DNA of 64,000 nt from Thermopolyspora sp044507605. GTDB lineage: Bacteria; Actinomycetota; Actinomycetes; Streptosporangiales; Streptosporangiaceae. The DNA is taken from NCBI GenBank assembly GCA_044507605.1, contig JBIQJI010000010.1:1-64000 (forward strand), in the 5' to 3' direction. This document shows, in pieces, positions 17,494-26,357 of the stretch. The notes under the pieces were generated by a model. That model searched no databases and had not been told where the DNA came from. It saw only the letters and a program-made list of their open reading frames with translations. A program made the position numbers and the translations under genes. Numbering within the stretch: position 1 is the first letter of the stretch; every line of letters starts with the position of its first letter.

Positions 17494-19020
17494 TCATTCG
17501 GGCTGCGCCGGGGACCCGCCGGAGCCGGCCCGGCCTGTCAGCGCGGTGACGGGCAGGCCGCGCAGCGACGCGTCGAGCACCTGGGCCGTGTGGGCGACGG
17601 CGAGGGCCCGTTCGCCGCGCCTGCGCAGCGCCGAGGTGATCTGCAGCGTGCAGCCGGGGTTGGCCGACACCAGCAGCTCGGCCCCGGTGGCCGTCACGTG
17701 CCCGGCCTTGCGGTCGCCGAGCTCACGCGCGGCACGCGGCTGGAGCAGGTTGTAGGTGCCGGCGGAGCCGCAGCAGATGTCGGCCTCGGCGATGTCGCGC
17801 ACCCGCACCTCCGGGATCGCCCTGAGCAGCTCGCGGGGCTGGGCCCGCACCCCCTGGGCGTGGGCCAGGTGGCACGCGTCATGGTAGGCGATCGTGACGG
17901 GCAGCGGATGCCGTTCGGCCACCGGACCCAGCTCGGCGACGTACTCGGCGAAGTCGGCGAACCGCAGCCGCCGGGCGCGCTCCGCCCACTCCGGGTCGTC
18001 GGCGAGCACGTCGGCGTAGTCCTTGGTGCTGGACCCGCAGCCGGCCGAGTTGACCACGATCGTGTCGACCCCGGCCCGCTCGAACGCCGCGATGGTGCGC
18101 CGCGCGTACTTCTGGGCCTCCTCCACCCGCCCGGCGTGCAGCGACAGCGCCCCGCAGCAGCCCTGCCCCGGCGGGATGACCACGTCGCAGCCCTCCATCG
18201 CGAGCACGCGCGCGGTGGCCGCGTTGACCCGGGGGAAGAACTCGCCCTGCACACAGCCCGTGAGCAGCCCCACGGTGGCCCGCCGGGTGCCCCTGGCCTG
18301 GACGCGCCGGGGCAGCCGCACCCGCGGCGTGATCGGCGGGGCGAGCTCCGACATGGCCGCCAGCCGCGGATCCACCCGCTCCAGCAGCGGCGCGAGCCGC
18401 CGCCGCAGCCCCTGGGTGAGCCGCAGCGAGGGGCGCAGCGCCCGCAGCAGCCGCGGGTGCGGGAACAGCCCGAACACCAGCGCCCGGAACGCCCGGTCGG
18501 TCACCGGACGCCGATGCTCGCGCTCGACCTCGGCCCGTGTCTGCTCGATCAGCCGGTCGTAGCGCACCCCGGAGGGGCACGCCGTGACGCAGGCCATGCA
18601 GCCGAGGCAGGCGTCGAAGTGCCCGGCCATCTCGGGGGTGACCGGCGTGCCCTCGATGTGCTGCCCCATCAGATGGATGCGGCCGCGCGGCGAGTCCATC
18701 TCCTCGCCCCACAGCAGGTACGTCGGGCAGGTGGGCAGGCAGAACCCGCAGTGCACACAGTCGCCGACGAGCGCCGGGTCGATGCCCGCCCCGACGGCGT
18801 GGTCCGTTCCGCCGGCGGCGCCGGACCCGCCGGAGGGGGTGGCGCCGGGCGCGTGTTCGTGCTGATGCATGGTGCTCGTGCTCTCAGGGTCGGACGGTGC
18901 CGGCACGGCCGACGGGGTCGACGATGCCGGCGGGGTTTCGGCGCGGCCACGATCCGCGTGCCGGCGCGGCGGCGCGGGGCGGCCCGAGCCGCCGTCGCCG
19001 GGACGGTCCGGCGCGGCCAT
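17494..19020 (-). CDS. glcF: Glycolate oxidase iron-sulfur subunit
   Basis: Electron-transfer subunit of the membrane-associated glycolate oxidase. Two ferredoxin-type 4Fe-4S motifs are present: CVHCGFCLPTCP and CLGCMACVTACP. Two CCG domains follow (GCCGALSLHAG and ICCGSAGTYN). ATG 19020 overlaps the glcE stop (TGATG) with GGGAGG seven bases upstream and is preferred, although it gives a roughly 80-residue Pro/Ser/Gly-rich N-terminal extension. An internal ATG at about 18870 would give the usual GlcF length. The extension looks disordered and high-GC low-complexity. Confidence 0.9.
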   Translation of the reverse strand: MAAPDRPGDGGSGRPAPPRRHADRGRAETPPASSTPSAVPAPSDPESTSTMHQHEHAPGATPSGGSGAAGGTDHAVGAGIDPALVGDCVHCGFCLPTCPTYLLWGEEMDSPRGRIHLMGQHIEGTPVTPEMAGHFDACLGCMACVTACPSGVRYDRLIEQTRAEVEREHRRPVTDRAFRALVFGLFPHPRLLRALRPSLRLTQGLRRRLAPLLERVDPRLAAMSELAPPITPRVRLPRRVQARGTRRATVGLLTGCVQGEFFPRVNAATARVLAMEGCDVVIPPGQGCCGALSLHAGRVEEAQKYARRTIAAFERAGVDTIVVNSAGCGSSTKDYADVLADDPEWAERARRLRFADFAEYVAELGPVAERHPLPVTIAYHDACHLAHAQGVRAQPRELLRAIPEVRVRDIAEADICCGSAGTYNLLQPRAARELGDRKAGHVTATGAELLVSANPGCTLQITSALRRRGERALAVAHTAQVLDASLRGLPVTALTGRAGSGGSPAQPE

Positions 19021-20375
19021 CAGATGCCTCCCACGAACCGGCCGGGCGACAGCACCCGGCCGGGGTCGAACTGTCGCTTGACGCGACGCATGAGGCCGAG
19101 CGCGCCGACCCGCCCCCAGCGGTCCACCAGCCGCGTGACCTCGGCGGGGGCCGTCAGCACGACGAGCCGGCCGCCCACGCCCTCGGCGGCGCGACGAACC
19201 CTGGAGACGAGCCGGGCGACGCCCTCGGCCGGCAGCCCGGGCGGCGGGGCCATCACCAGTGCGCCCGAGGCCGCCGAGCCGCGTACCCGGACGTCGCCCG
19301 GGGCGTCGGCGCCGATCTCGGTGAGCACGGCGCCGAGGCCGCTCGGCGGCACCCGCGCCTCCAGCAGCGTGTCCTCGCCCGGCAGCAGCCCCCACCACGC
19401 CGGCGGCGCGCCGGAGACGGCGGCCTCGCCGCCCGACGCCTGCAGCAGCCCGGCCACGGCCTGGGCGCGGGGCCGCGCGGCCACGCCCTCGACCAGGACG
19501 GCGAGGGCCGGCGGACCGGCCGAGACGGCCCAGTCGAGCTCGATGGCCGACGGCTCGGCGAGCGAGGCGGCGGCGACGCCGGCGAGCCCGGCGGCGGCGG
19601 ACGGCTCGGCCGGGCAGGCGCAGGTGACCCACTGCCGGTCGGCGGGCAGCGGGTGCAGCCGGAACGTCGCCTCGGCGATCACGCCGAGCGTGCCGTACGA
19701 ACCGGTGAGCAGTTTGCCGAGGTCGTAGCCGGCGACGTTCTTGACGACCTTGCCGCCGGATCTGGCGATCGTGCCGTCGGCGAGCACGACGGTGACGCCG
19801 ATCAGCAGGTCGCGGGCGGCGCCGTAGCGGAAGCGGCGCGGCCCGGCCGCGCCGGTGGCGAGCGCACCGCCGACGGTGGCGGCATCGTACGGCACCTCGA
19901 CGACGAGCTCCTGCCCGCCGCCGGCGACCTTCTCGTTGAGCGCCCGCAGCGTGACGCCGGCCTGGGTGCGCACCACGAGGTCCCCGGCCTGGTGTTCGAG
20001 CACCTGGTCGAGCCCGCGCAGGTCGAGCATCAGGTCGCAGCGCTCCGGCGGCGCCCCCCAGTGGAGCCGGGTGCCGTTTCCGGCCGGCACGACCGCCAGG
20101 CCGTGCGCCGAGGCGGTCTTCAGCACCGCCGCCACCTGCTCGACCGTCGCCGGGCGGGCCGCCCAGCGCGGCCGTCCCCCGGCGGCGTCCGCGATGCCGC
20201 CGTCTCCGGCCCACGTGTCCGCGGCCGGGTCGAGCCGGCGGACGGCGACGCCATCGCCGGCCAGCGCCCTGGCCGCGTCGCCGAGGTCCCCCAGGTCGCC
20301 CGGGTCGCCCAGGTCGCGCGGGTCGGCCGGGTCCGCAGGTCCGCGCGGATCGTCGTGCGGGGTCGGCGCGGTCAT
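19020..20375 (-). CDS. glcE: Glycolate oxidase FAD-binding subunit
   Basis: Second flavin-domain subunit of glycolate oxidase. PCMH-type FAD-binding motifs are clear (VVPAGNGTRLHWG, ATVGGALATGAAGPRRFRYG, GGKVVKNVAGYDLGKLLTGS), and the C-terminus has the family text RVKRQFDPGRVLSPGRFVGG. Length 451 is somewhat above typical GlcE (350-400), mostly from an N-terminal stretch of Asp/Gly/Leu-rich short repeats (PADPADPRDLGDPGDLGDLG) coded by a minisatellite-like run near 20280-20345. ATG 20375 overlaps the glcD stop. Confidence 0.92.
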   Translation of the reverse strand: MTAPTPHDDPRGPADPADPRDLGDPGDLGDLGDAARALAGDGVAVRRLDPAADTWAGDGGIADAAGGRPRWAARPATVEQVAAVLKTASAHGLAVVPAGNGTRLHWGAPPERCDLMLDLRGLDQVLEHQAGDLVVRTQAGVTLRALNEKVAGGGQELVVEVPYDAATVGGALATGAAGPRRFRYGAARDLLIGVTVVLADGTIARSGGKVVKNVAGYDLGKLLTGSYGTLGVIAEATFRLHPLPADRQWVTCACPAEPSAAAGLAGVAAASLAEPSAIELDWAVSAGPPALAVLVEGVAARPRAQAVAGLLQASGGEAAVSGAPPAWWGLLPGEDTLLEARVPPSGLGAVLTEIGADAPGDVRVRGSAASGALVMAPPPGLPAEGVARLVSRVRRAAEGVGGRLVVLTAPAEVTRLVDRWGRVGALGLMRRVKRQFDPGRVLSPGRFVGGI

Positions 20376-21826
20376 CAGAACTGCTCCGCCTGGCCGGACG
20401 CCACCAGCGGGTGGACGCCCCGGCGCACGCCGGGGACCTCGCCGCACAGCCGTGGCGTGGGAAAGACCTTGCCCGGGTTGGACAGGCCGCGGGGATCGAA
20501 GGCGCAGCGGACGAGTTGCATGGTGTCGAGATCCTCGGGAGCGAACATCCTGGTCATGTGCTTGGCCTTGTCGACGCCGACTCCGTGCTCACCGGTGATG
20601 GACCCGCCGTTGTCGATGCACAGGTCGAGGATGCGCCCGCTGACGATCTCGGCCCGTTCCCCGGCCCCGTCCTCCGCGTCGTCGAACAGCACGAGCGGGT
20701 GCAGGTTGCCGTCGCCGGCGTGGAACACGTTGGCCACCTTGATGCCGTGCTCGGCCGACAGCCGGTCGATCCCGGCCAGCACCGAAGGCAGCGCGGTGCG
20801 CGGCACCACGCCGTCCTGCACGATGTACGCCGAGCTGATGCGCCCCACCGCCGCGAACGCCGACTTGCGGCCCTTCCAGATGGCCGCCCGCTCGGCCGGG
20901 TCGTCGGCCACCCGCAGCTCGAACGCGCCGGCCTCCCGGCAGAGCCGCTCGACCTCGGCGTACTGCCGCTCCACCTCGGCGGCCGGGCCGTCGAGCTCCA
21001 CGATCAGCACGGCCCCGGCGCCTTCGGGGTAGCCGCAGCGGACGGCCGCCTCGGCGGCCTCGATGGCGAGGGCGTCCATCATCTCGATCGCCGCGGGCAC
21101 GACACCGGCGCCGATGATCGCCGAAACCGCCTGGCCGCCCCCCTCAAGGTCGCGGAAGGCGGCGAGCAGGGTGGTGACGGTCTCCGGGGCGCGCGAAAGC
21201 CGTACCGTGATCTTGGTGGCGATGCCCAGCGTGCCCTCCGACCCGATGAACGCGCCGAGCAGGTCGTAGCCGGGGTCGAGGCGGTTCAGCTCCACGATGT
21301 CGCCGTCGGGGGTGACGATCTCGCACGCCTCGACGTGGTTCACCGTGAAGCCGTGCTTGAGGCAGTGGGCGCCGCCGGAGTTCTCCGCCACGTTCCCGCC
21401 GATCGAGCAGATCTGCTGGCTGGAGGGGTCGGGGGCGTAGTAGTAGCCGTCGGCGCGCACGGCGTCGGTGATGGCGAGGTTGGTCACGCCCGGCTCGACC
21501 ACGGCCCGCCTGCCGGCCAGGTCGATCTCCAGGATCCGCCGCATCCGGGAGGTCACGATCAGCACCCCGTCGGTGCGGGGCAGCGCACCGCCCGACAGCC
21601 CGGTGCCGGAGCCCCGGGCCACGAAGGGCACGTCGTGCTCCGCGCACACCCGCACCACGGCCGCCACCCGTTCGGCCGTGTCCGGCAGCACCACGACCCC
21701 GGGCGTCGCCCGATGGTAGGTGAGGCCGTCGCATTCGTACGTGCGCAGCCGCACCGGGTCGTCGATCACCGAGTCCGGGCCGAGGATCTCCCGGCATCGG
21801 GCGGCGACCTGGGTGAGAACCGACAT
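20375..21826 (-). CDS. glcD: Glycolate oxidase catalytic FAD subunit
   Basis: Catalytic subunit oxidising glycolate to glyoxylate. The 483-residue protein has the PCMH FAD domain (VPFVARGSGTGLSGG near residue 70, APDPSSQQICSIGGNVAENS near 130, FIGSEGTLGIATKI) and the FAD-oxidase C domain ending in GNLHPL, GSITGEHGVG and DPRGLSNPGKVFP. Those C-terminal histidines are the active-site ones in the GlcD/D-lactate dehydrogenase family, so D-lactate cannot be excluded as substrate; malate synthase upstream favours glycolate. ATG 21826 has GAGGAGG four bases upstream. Confidence 0.92.
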   Translation of the reverse strand: MSVLTQVAARCREILGPDSVIDDPVRLRTYECDGLTYHRATPGVVVLPDTAERVAAVVRVCAEHDVPFVARGSGTGLSGGALPRTDGVLIVTSRMRRILEIDLAGRRAVVEPGVTNLAITDAVRADGYYYAPDPSSQQICSIGGNVAENSGGAHCLKHGFTVNHVEACEIVTPDGDIVELNRLDPGYDLLGAFIGSEGTLGIATKITVRLSRAPETVTTLLAAFRDLEGGGQAVSAIIGAGVVPAAIEMMDALAIEAAEAAVRCGYPEGAGAVLIVELDGPAAEVERQYAEVERLCREAGAFELRVADDPAERAAIWKGRKSAFAAVGRISSAYIVQDGVVPRTALPSVLAGIDRLSAEHGIKVANVFHAGDGNLHPLVLFDDAEDGAGERAEIVSGRILDLCIDNGGSITGEHGVGVDKAKHMTRMFAPEDLDTMQLVRCAFDPRGLSNPGKVFPTPRLCGEVPGVRRGVHPLVASGQAEQF

Positions 21827-21924
21827 TCCGCCTCCTCTCCCACGCTCTGTTCGAAGCCTATGTCCGCATGTCAGGTGCTTGAACAGCCGTGGGCCGGCCG
21901 CTTTCTCGCGGCGGGCCGGCGCCG

Positions 21925-23520
21925 TCACGGCATGCGGGCGTACGCGGGCAGCGTCAGGAACTCGGCGAAGTCGTCGTCCAGGGCGACCTCCTTGAACAGC
22001 GCCGTCGCCTGGGCGAACAGCTCCTCGTCGTACGCTTCGCCGAGGTCGGCCCGGATGCCGTCGAGCTCCTCGCCGATGATCCGCTCGACGAGCTCCCTGG
22101 TCACCTGGGCGCCGGTGTCGGCGAGCGTGACGTCGTTGTGGATCCACTGCCACACCTGCGACCGGGAGATCTCGGCGGTGGCGGCGTCCTCCATCAGGTT
22201 GTGGATGGCGGCCGCGCCGTTGCCCCCGATCCAGGAGGCCAGGTAGCGCAGCCCCACGTCGACGTTGTTGCGCAGCCCTGCCTCGGTGATGTCGCCGGGC
22301 GTGCGCGAGACGGCCAGCAGGTCGGCCGCGGCGACGTCGACGTCTTCGCGGAGCCGGTCGAGCTGGTTCGGCCGGTCGCCGAGCACCCCGTCGAAGACCT
22401 CCCGGCAGATCGGGACGAGGTCCGGGTGGGCCACCCAGGAACCGTCGAACCCGTCGCCGGACTCGCGGGTCTTGTCGGCCCGCACCTTCTCCAGGGCCAC
22501 CCGGTTCACCTCGGGGTCGCGGCGCGACGGGATGAACGCCGCCATGCCGCCGATCGCGTGCGCGCCCCGCTTGTGGCAGGTGCGCACCAGCAGCTCGGTG
22601 TAGGCGCGCATGAACGGCGCGGTCATGGTCACCGTGTTGCGTTCGGGGAGCAGGAACTCCCGGCCCCGGGTGCGGAACTTCTTGATGACGCTGAACAGGT
22701 AGTCCCAGCGGCCGGCGTTGAGCCCCGCCGAGTGGTCGCGCAGCTCGTAGAGGATCTCCTCCATCTCGAACGCCGCCGGGTAGGTCTCGATCAGCACGGT
22801 CGCCCGGATCGTCCCCTGCGGGATGCCGAGCAGGTCCTGGGCGCGGACGAAGACGTCGTTCCAGAGCCGTGCCTCCAGGTGGCTTTCGAGCTTCGGCAGA
22901 TAGAAGTACGGCCCGCTGCCCCGGGCGAGCTGCCGGCGGGCGCAGTGGAAGAAGTAGAGGCCGAAGTCGAGCAGCGCCCCCGACATCGGCGCGCCGTCGA
23001 CGAGCACGTGCTTCTCCGGCAGGTGCCAGCCGCGGGGGCGGACCACCACGGTCGCGAGCTCGACGTCGGGGCGCAGCGCGTACGTCTTGCCGCCCGCCTC
23101 GAAGTCGATCGTGCGGTCGAGCGCGTCGCGCAGGTTGATGTGGCCGCCGATCATGTTCTCCCACAGCGGCGAGTTGGCGTCCTCGAAGTCGGCGAGCCAC
23201 ACCTTCGCGCCGGAGTTGAGGGCGTTGATGGTCATCTTCCTGTCGGTGGGCCCGGTGATCTCCACCCTGCGGTCGACCAGGCCGGGCGCCGGGGCGGCGA
23301 CGCGCCAGGAGTCGTCCTCCCGGATGTGCTTGGTCTCCGGCAAAAAGTCGAACGTGCCGCCGGCCGACAGCTCGGCCTGCCTGGCCTGCCGGGCGTCGAG
23401 CAGTTCGGCCCGCCGCCCGCCGAACTCGCGCTGGAGCGCGGCCACGAAGCCCAGCGCCTCGGTGGTGAGGATCTCGTCGAATCCGGCGAGCATTGGTCCG
23501 GTGATCTCGACGCCGTCCAT
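21925..23520 (-). CDS. aceB: Malate synthase A
   Basis: Condenses glyoxylate with acetyl-CoA to malate. The 531-residue length and text match malate synthase A rather than the longer G isoform: signature GLNAGRWDYLFS near residue 260, FMRAYTELLVRTCHKRGAHA, GGMAAFIPSRRDPEVN, DGSWVAHPDLVPI. It is the first gene of the glycolate operon, so glycolate carbon enters the TCA cycle through it; isocitrate lyase is not in this window. ATG 23520 has GAGGGG about eight bases upstream. Its promoter carries the operator pair described at 23538-23574. Confidence 0.95.
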   Translation of the reverse strand: MDGVEITGPMLAGFDEILTTEALGFVAALQREFGGRRAELLDARQARQAELSAGGTFDFLPETKHIREDDSWRVAAPAPGLVDRRVEITGPTDRKMTINALNSGAKVWLADFEDANSPLWENMIGGHINLRDALDRTIDFEAGGKTYALRPDVELATVVVRPRGWHLPEKHVLVDGAPMSGALLDFGLYFFHCARRQLARGSGPYFYLPKLESHLEARLWNDVFVRAQDLLGIPQGTIRATVLIETYPAAFEMEEILYELRDHSAGLNAGRWDYLFSVIKKFRTRGREFLLPERNTVTMTAPFMRAYTELLVRTCHKRGAHAIGGMAAFIPSRRDPEVNRVALEKVRADKTRESGDGFDGSWVAHPDLVPICREVFDGVLGDRPNQLDRLREDVDVAAADLLAVSRTPGDITEAGLRNNVDVGLRYLASWIGGNGAAAIHNLMEDAATAEISRSQVWQWIHNDVTLADTGAQVTRELVERIIGEELDGIRADLGEAYDEELFAQATALFKEVALDDDFAEFLTLPAYARMP

Positions 23521-23537
23521 GTGCGTCCCCTCTCATA

Positions 23538-23574
23538 TTTCCAACATGTGGAAAAAATATTTCGATATACGGAA
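23538..23574. promoter_or_regulatory. IclR-type operators in the aceB promoter
   Basis: A palindrome TTTCCAACATGTGGAAA spans 23538-23554. A second, imperfect site TTTCG-N5-CGGAA spans 23560-23574, with centres 21 bp (two helical turns) apart on the same DNA face. Both sit in the only AT-rich stretch upstream of aceB, 18-55 bp before its start, where they would overlap the promoter. The first core differs at two of 15 positions from the mttB operator. Confidence 0.7.
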
Positions 23575-23738
23575 GTGACGGTACTTCAGCGACCCATGAG
23601 GGTCAATGCCGGGGAAGTCTCCGGGACGGCTGGGGGTGTTCCCCGATGGAGCCGGGCGATGCCGTGCAGCACGCTGGAACGGCCGGCCACCGGAATCGCC
23701 CGGCCGGCACACGAGAGCGACGGACGGAAGGTGCGGAC

Positions 23739-24500
23739 ATGAGGGGGAAGGTCGTGGCGGCGGCGGGCGTCGCACTCACCTCGGGGTTACTGCTGACGGG
23801 ATGCGGCGAGTTTGCCGGCCTGGCCGGGCACGCGGCGCAGGACGAGGTGTCGTACGACGTCACCGACCAGGTGCGGACGGTCGAAGTGGACAGCTCCACC
23901 GGCGACATCGTCGTCACGGGCTCCGATCGCACCGGAATCCACGTCACCGAGACGCAGCACTGGCGGGGAGACGACGAGAGCAAGCGGCCGGAGACCACGC
24001 ACGAAGTGCACGACGGGCGGTTGCGGCTCACCTACCACTGCCCCGGCATCTTCTGCAGCGTGGACTATCGGGTGGAGGTGCCGAAAGGGCTCGCGATCAA
24101 GGCCGACGCCGGTTCGGGCGACATCACTCTGCGCGGTCTGGCCGGCGACGATGACGCCAGCACCGGTTCGGGCGACATCACGCTGCGGGCCCTGGGCGGG
24201 AACGCCAAGGCCCACACCGGGTCGGGAGACATCGACGCCGACCGCCTGACCGCGAAAACACTCGTCGGCCGGACGGGCTCCGGCGACGTCACGATCGCCT
24301 TCGACGCCGCCCCCGACAACCTGGACCTGGAGACGGGCTCCGGGAACGGCACCGTGCAGCTCCCCTCGGGCGCCTACCACGTCTCGGCCCACTCGGGCTC
24401 CGGCGACAGCAACGTCACCGTCGACCAGGACGACTCCTCGCCGCACCGCGTCAAAGTGCGCACCGGTTCGGGCGACCTGGACATCCATTCCGCGCGCTGA
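23739..24500 (+). CDS. DUF4097-type repeat lipoprotein
   Basis: A 253-residue predicted lipoprotein (lipobox LLTGC, Cys22) followed by a DUF4097/adhesin-like beta-repeat domain. The repeat unit of 15-25 residues centres on S/TGSGD followed by hydrophobic-alternating strands (AGSGDITLRGL, STGSGDITLRAL, HTGSGDIDADRL, RTGSGDVTIAF, ETGSGNGTVQL, HSGSGDSNVTV, RTGSGDLDIHS), seven copies in all. This is the pattern of a right-handed beta-helix on the cell surface. Function unknown. ATG 23739 has GGAAGG eight bases upstream and gives the signal peptide; the longer frame from 23646 does not. Confidence 0.8.
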   Translation: MRGKVVAAAGVALTSGLLLTGCGEFAGLAGHAAQDEVSYDVTDQVRTVEVDSSTGDIVVTGSDRTGIHVTETQHWRGDDESKRPETTHEVHDGRLRLTYHCPGIFCSVDYRVEVPKGLAIKADAGSGDITLRGLAGDDDASTGSGDITLRALGGNAKAHTGSGDIDADRLTAKTLVGRTGSGDVTIAFDAAPDNLDLETGSGNGTVQLPSGAYHVSAHSGSGDSNVTVDQDDSSPHRVKVRTGSGDLDIHSAR

Positions 24501-24579
24501 CGCGGCGTACCCGCCAACCGGACGAGCGCCGCCTGGACGAACACGGGGAGAAACGCGGCCGGATAAACCAGGTGAGACG

Positions 24580-26208
24580 GTGGTGTCGCCGTGGCACTAT
24601 CGGGGAAGACATCCGTCGGCCGAAGTGTTCGAACAGATGTCGGTGGATATCGAAGAGGGACACGCGCGACAAGCCGGTCCCATGAGCGCACAGGAGCGCG
24701 CCATAACTTCTGAGCACACTTTTCCGCACACGTCTTCGGGCGGTGCCGGCGACTTCGAAGGACGCGCCAGGTTCACCCGGGGCACGGGGCGTGACCCGGC
24801 CGTCGAGCCCGATCGGGAGACGCCGTTCAACGGCGAGCTCGACCTGGCGGACCGGCAGGCGCTTCGCAGGGTCGCCGGACTGTCGACAGAGCTCAAGGAC
24901 GTCACCGAGGTCGAGTACCGCCGGCTGCGGCTGGAGCGGGTGGTGCTCGTCGGCGTGTGGACCTCGGGCACCGTCGTGGACGCCGAGCACTCGCTGCAGG
25001 AGCTGAAGCTGCTCGCCGAGACCGCGGGCTCCCAGGTGCTCGAAGGCCTGATCCAGCGGCGCGCCAAACCCGACCCGGCCACCTACATCGGCTCGGGCAA
25101 GGCGGCCGAGCTGAGCGACATCGTCGCCGCCACGGGGGCCGACACGGTGATCTGCGACGGCGAGCTGACCCCGGGCCAGCTGCGTCAGCTCGAAGACATC
25201 GTCAAGGTCAAGGTCATCGACCGCACCGCGCTGATCCTCGACATCTTCGCCCAGCACGCCAAGAGCCGCGAGGGCAAGGCGCAGGTCGAGCTGGCCCAGC
25301 TGCAGTACCTCCTGCCGCGGCTGCGCGGCTGGGGCGGCAACCTGTCCCGGCAGGTCGGCGGCCGGGCCGCCGGCGGTGTCGGCATCGGCGGCCGCGGCCC
25401 CGGTGAGACCAAGATCGAGCTCGACCGGCGCCGCATCCGCGAGCGCATGGCCAAGCTGCGCCGCCAGCTCAAGGGCCTGTCGGTCACCCGCGACACCAAG
25501 CGGGCGGGCCGGCGGCGGGGCGAGGTGCCGGCGGTGGCCATCGCCGGCTACACCAACGCCGGCAAGTCCTCGCTGCTCAACCGGCTCACCGGAGCCGGGG
25601 TGCTGGTCGAGGACGCCCTGTTCGCCACCCTCGACCCCACCGTGCGCCGGGCCCGCACGCCCGACGGCCGCCTGTTCACGCTGGCCGACACCGTCGGGTT
25701 CGTCCGGCACCTGCCGCACCAGCTCGTCGAGGCGTTCCGGTCGACGCTGGAGGAGGTCGCCGACGCCGACCTGATCCTGCACGTGGTCGACGGCTCGCAC
25801 CCCGACCCCGAGTCGCAGCTGTCGGCGGTGCGCGAGGTGCTCGCCGAGCTGGGCGCCGCCGACATCCCCGAGATCGTCGTGGTCAACAAGGCCGACGCCG
25901 CCGACGCCGAGACCCTGGCCCGGCTCGCGGCCCGCGAGCGGCACGCCGTCGTGGTGTCCGCCCGCACCGGCGCCGGCCTGACGGACCTGCTGGCGGCCAT
26001 CGAGCGCGACCTGCCCCGGCTCGACCACGAGGTGCGGTTCCTGGTGCCGTACGAGCGAGGCGACCTGATCGCGCGGGTGCACGAGGAGGGCGAGGTGCTC
26101 TCGGTCGACCACACCGCCGACGGCACGGCGCTGCACGCCCGGGTGCCGGCCGGCCTGAGCGCCGAGCTGGAGAAGGTCGGCAAGCCGCTGGAGGTCGTCG
26201 TCCCCTGA
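24580..26208 (+). CDS. hflX: Ribosome-associated GTPase HflX
   Basis: GTPase that binds and splits stalled ribosomes. The glycine-rich HflX N-domain (residues about 120-310) contains RLRGWGGNLSRQVGG and GGRGPGETKIELDRR. The G domain from about residue 320 has G1 GYTNAGKSSLLN, G2 FATLDPTVRRA, G3 LADTVGFVRHLPHQL and G4 VVNKADA. The N-terminus is uncertain: GTG 24580/24583 has AGGTGAG upstream, but ATG 24637 and ATG 24682 are also in frame and the first 100 residues look disordered. Followed by a strong hairpin terminator. Confidence 0.95.
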   Translation: MVSPWHYRGRHPSAEVFEQMSVDIEEGHARQAGPMSAQERAITSEHTFPHTSSGGAGDFEGRARFTRGTGRDPAVEPDRETPFNGELDLADRQALRRVAGLSTELKDVTEVEYRRLRLERVVLVGVWTSGTVVDAEHSLQELKLLAETAGSQVLEGLIQRRAKPDPATYIGSGKAAELSDIVAATGADTVICDGELTPGQLRQLEDIVKVKVIDRTALILDIFAQHAKSREGKAQVELAQLQYLLPRLRGWGGNLSRQVGGRAAGGVGIGGRGPGETKIELDRRRIRERMAKLRRQLKGLSVTRDTKRAGRRRGEVPAVAIAGYTNAGKSSLLNRLTGAGVLVEDALFATLDPTVRRARTPDGRLFTLADTVGFVRHLPHQLVEAFRSTLEEVADADLILHVVDGSHPDPESQLSAVREVLAELGAADIPEIVVVNKADAADAETLARLAARERHAVVVSARTGAGLTDLLAAIERDLPRLDHEVRFLVPYERGDLIARVHEEGEVLSVDHTADGTALHARVPAGLSAELEKVGKPLEVVVP

Positions 26209-26213
26209 TCGCT

Positions 26214-26241
26214 CGCCGGGCGCCGTCCACGGCGCCCGGCG
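26214..26241 (+). terminator. hflX terminator hairpin
   Basis: A perfect 12-bp GC stem (CGCCGGGCGCCG 26214-26225 with 26230-26241) closed by the four-base loop TCCA, starting six bases after the hflX stop and followed by TTG rather than a long U-run. Confidence 0.75.
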
Positions 26242-26292
26242 TTGCCATGACTAGTTCGCAAATAGCCCACGGATGGGCAAAAACGACAGTGG

Positions 26293-26328
26293 TTCCCGTG
26301 GCTGGAGGTTGCTAGGATTACGGGAACT
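26293..26328 (+). promoter_or_regulatory. Promoter flanked by an 8-bp inverted repeat
   Basis: GTTCCCGT (26293-26300) and ACGGGAAC (26321-26328) are perfect inverted repeats. They bracket an extended -10 element TGCTAGGAT (26311-26319; hexamer TAGGAT). A -35 is not obvious. The arrangement would let a dimer straddle RNA polymerase at the start site. The promoter faces the imidazolonepropionase-like gene about 390 bp downstream. The intervening leader 26330-26610 is less GC-rich than its surroundings and holds only the weak 57-codon frame noted separately. Confidence 0.45.
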
Positions 26329-26357
26329 CTATCGAGACATCCTGGCGCGAGTTCGAC

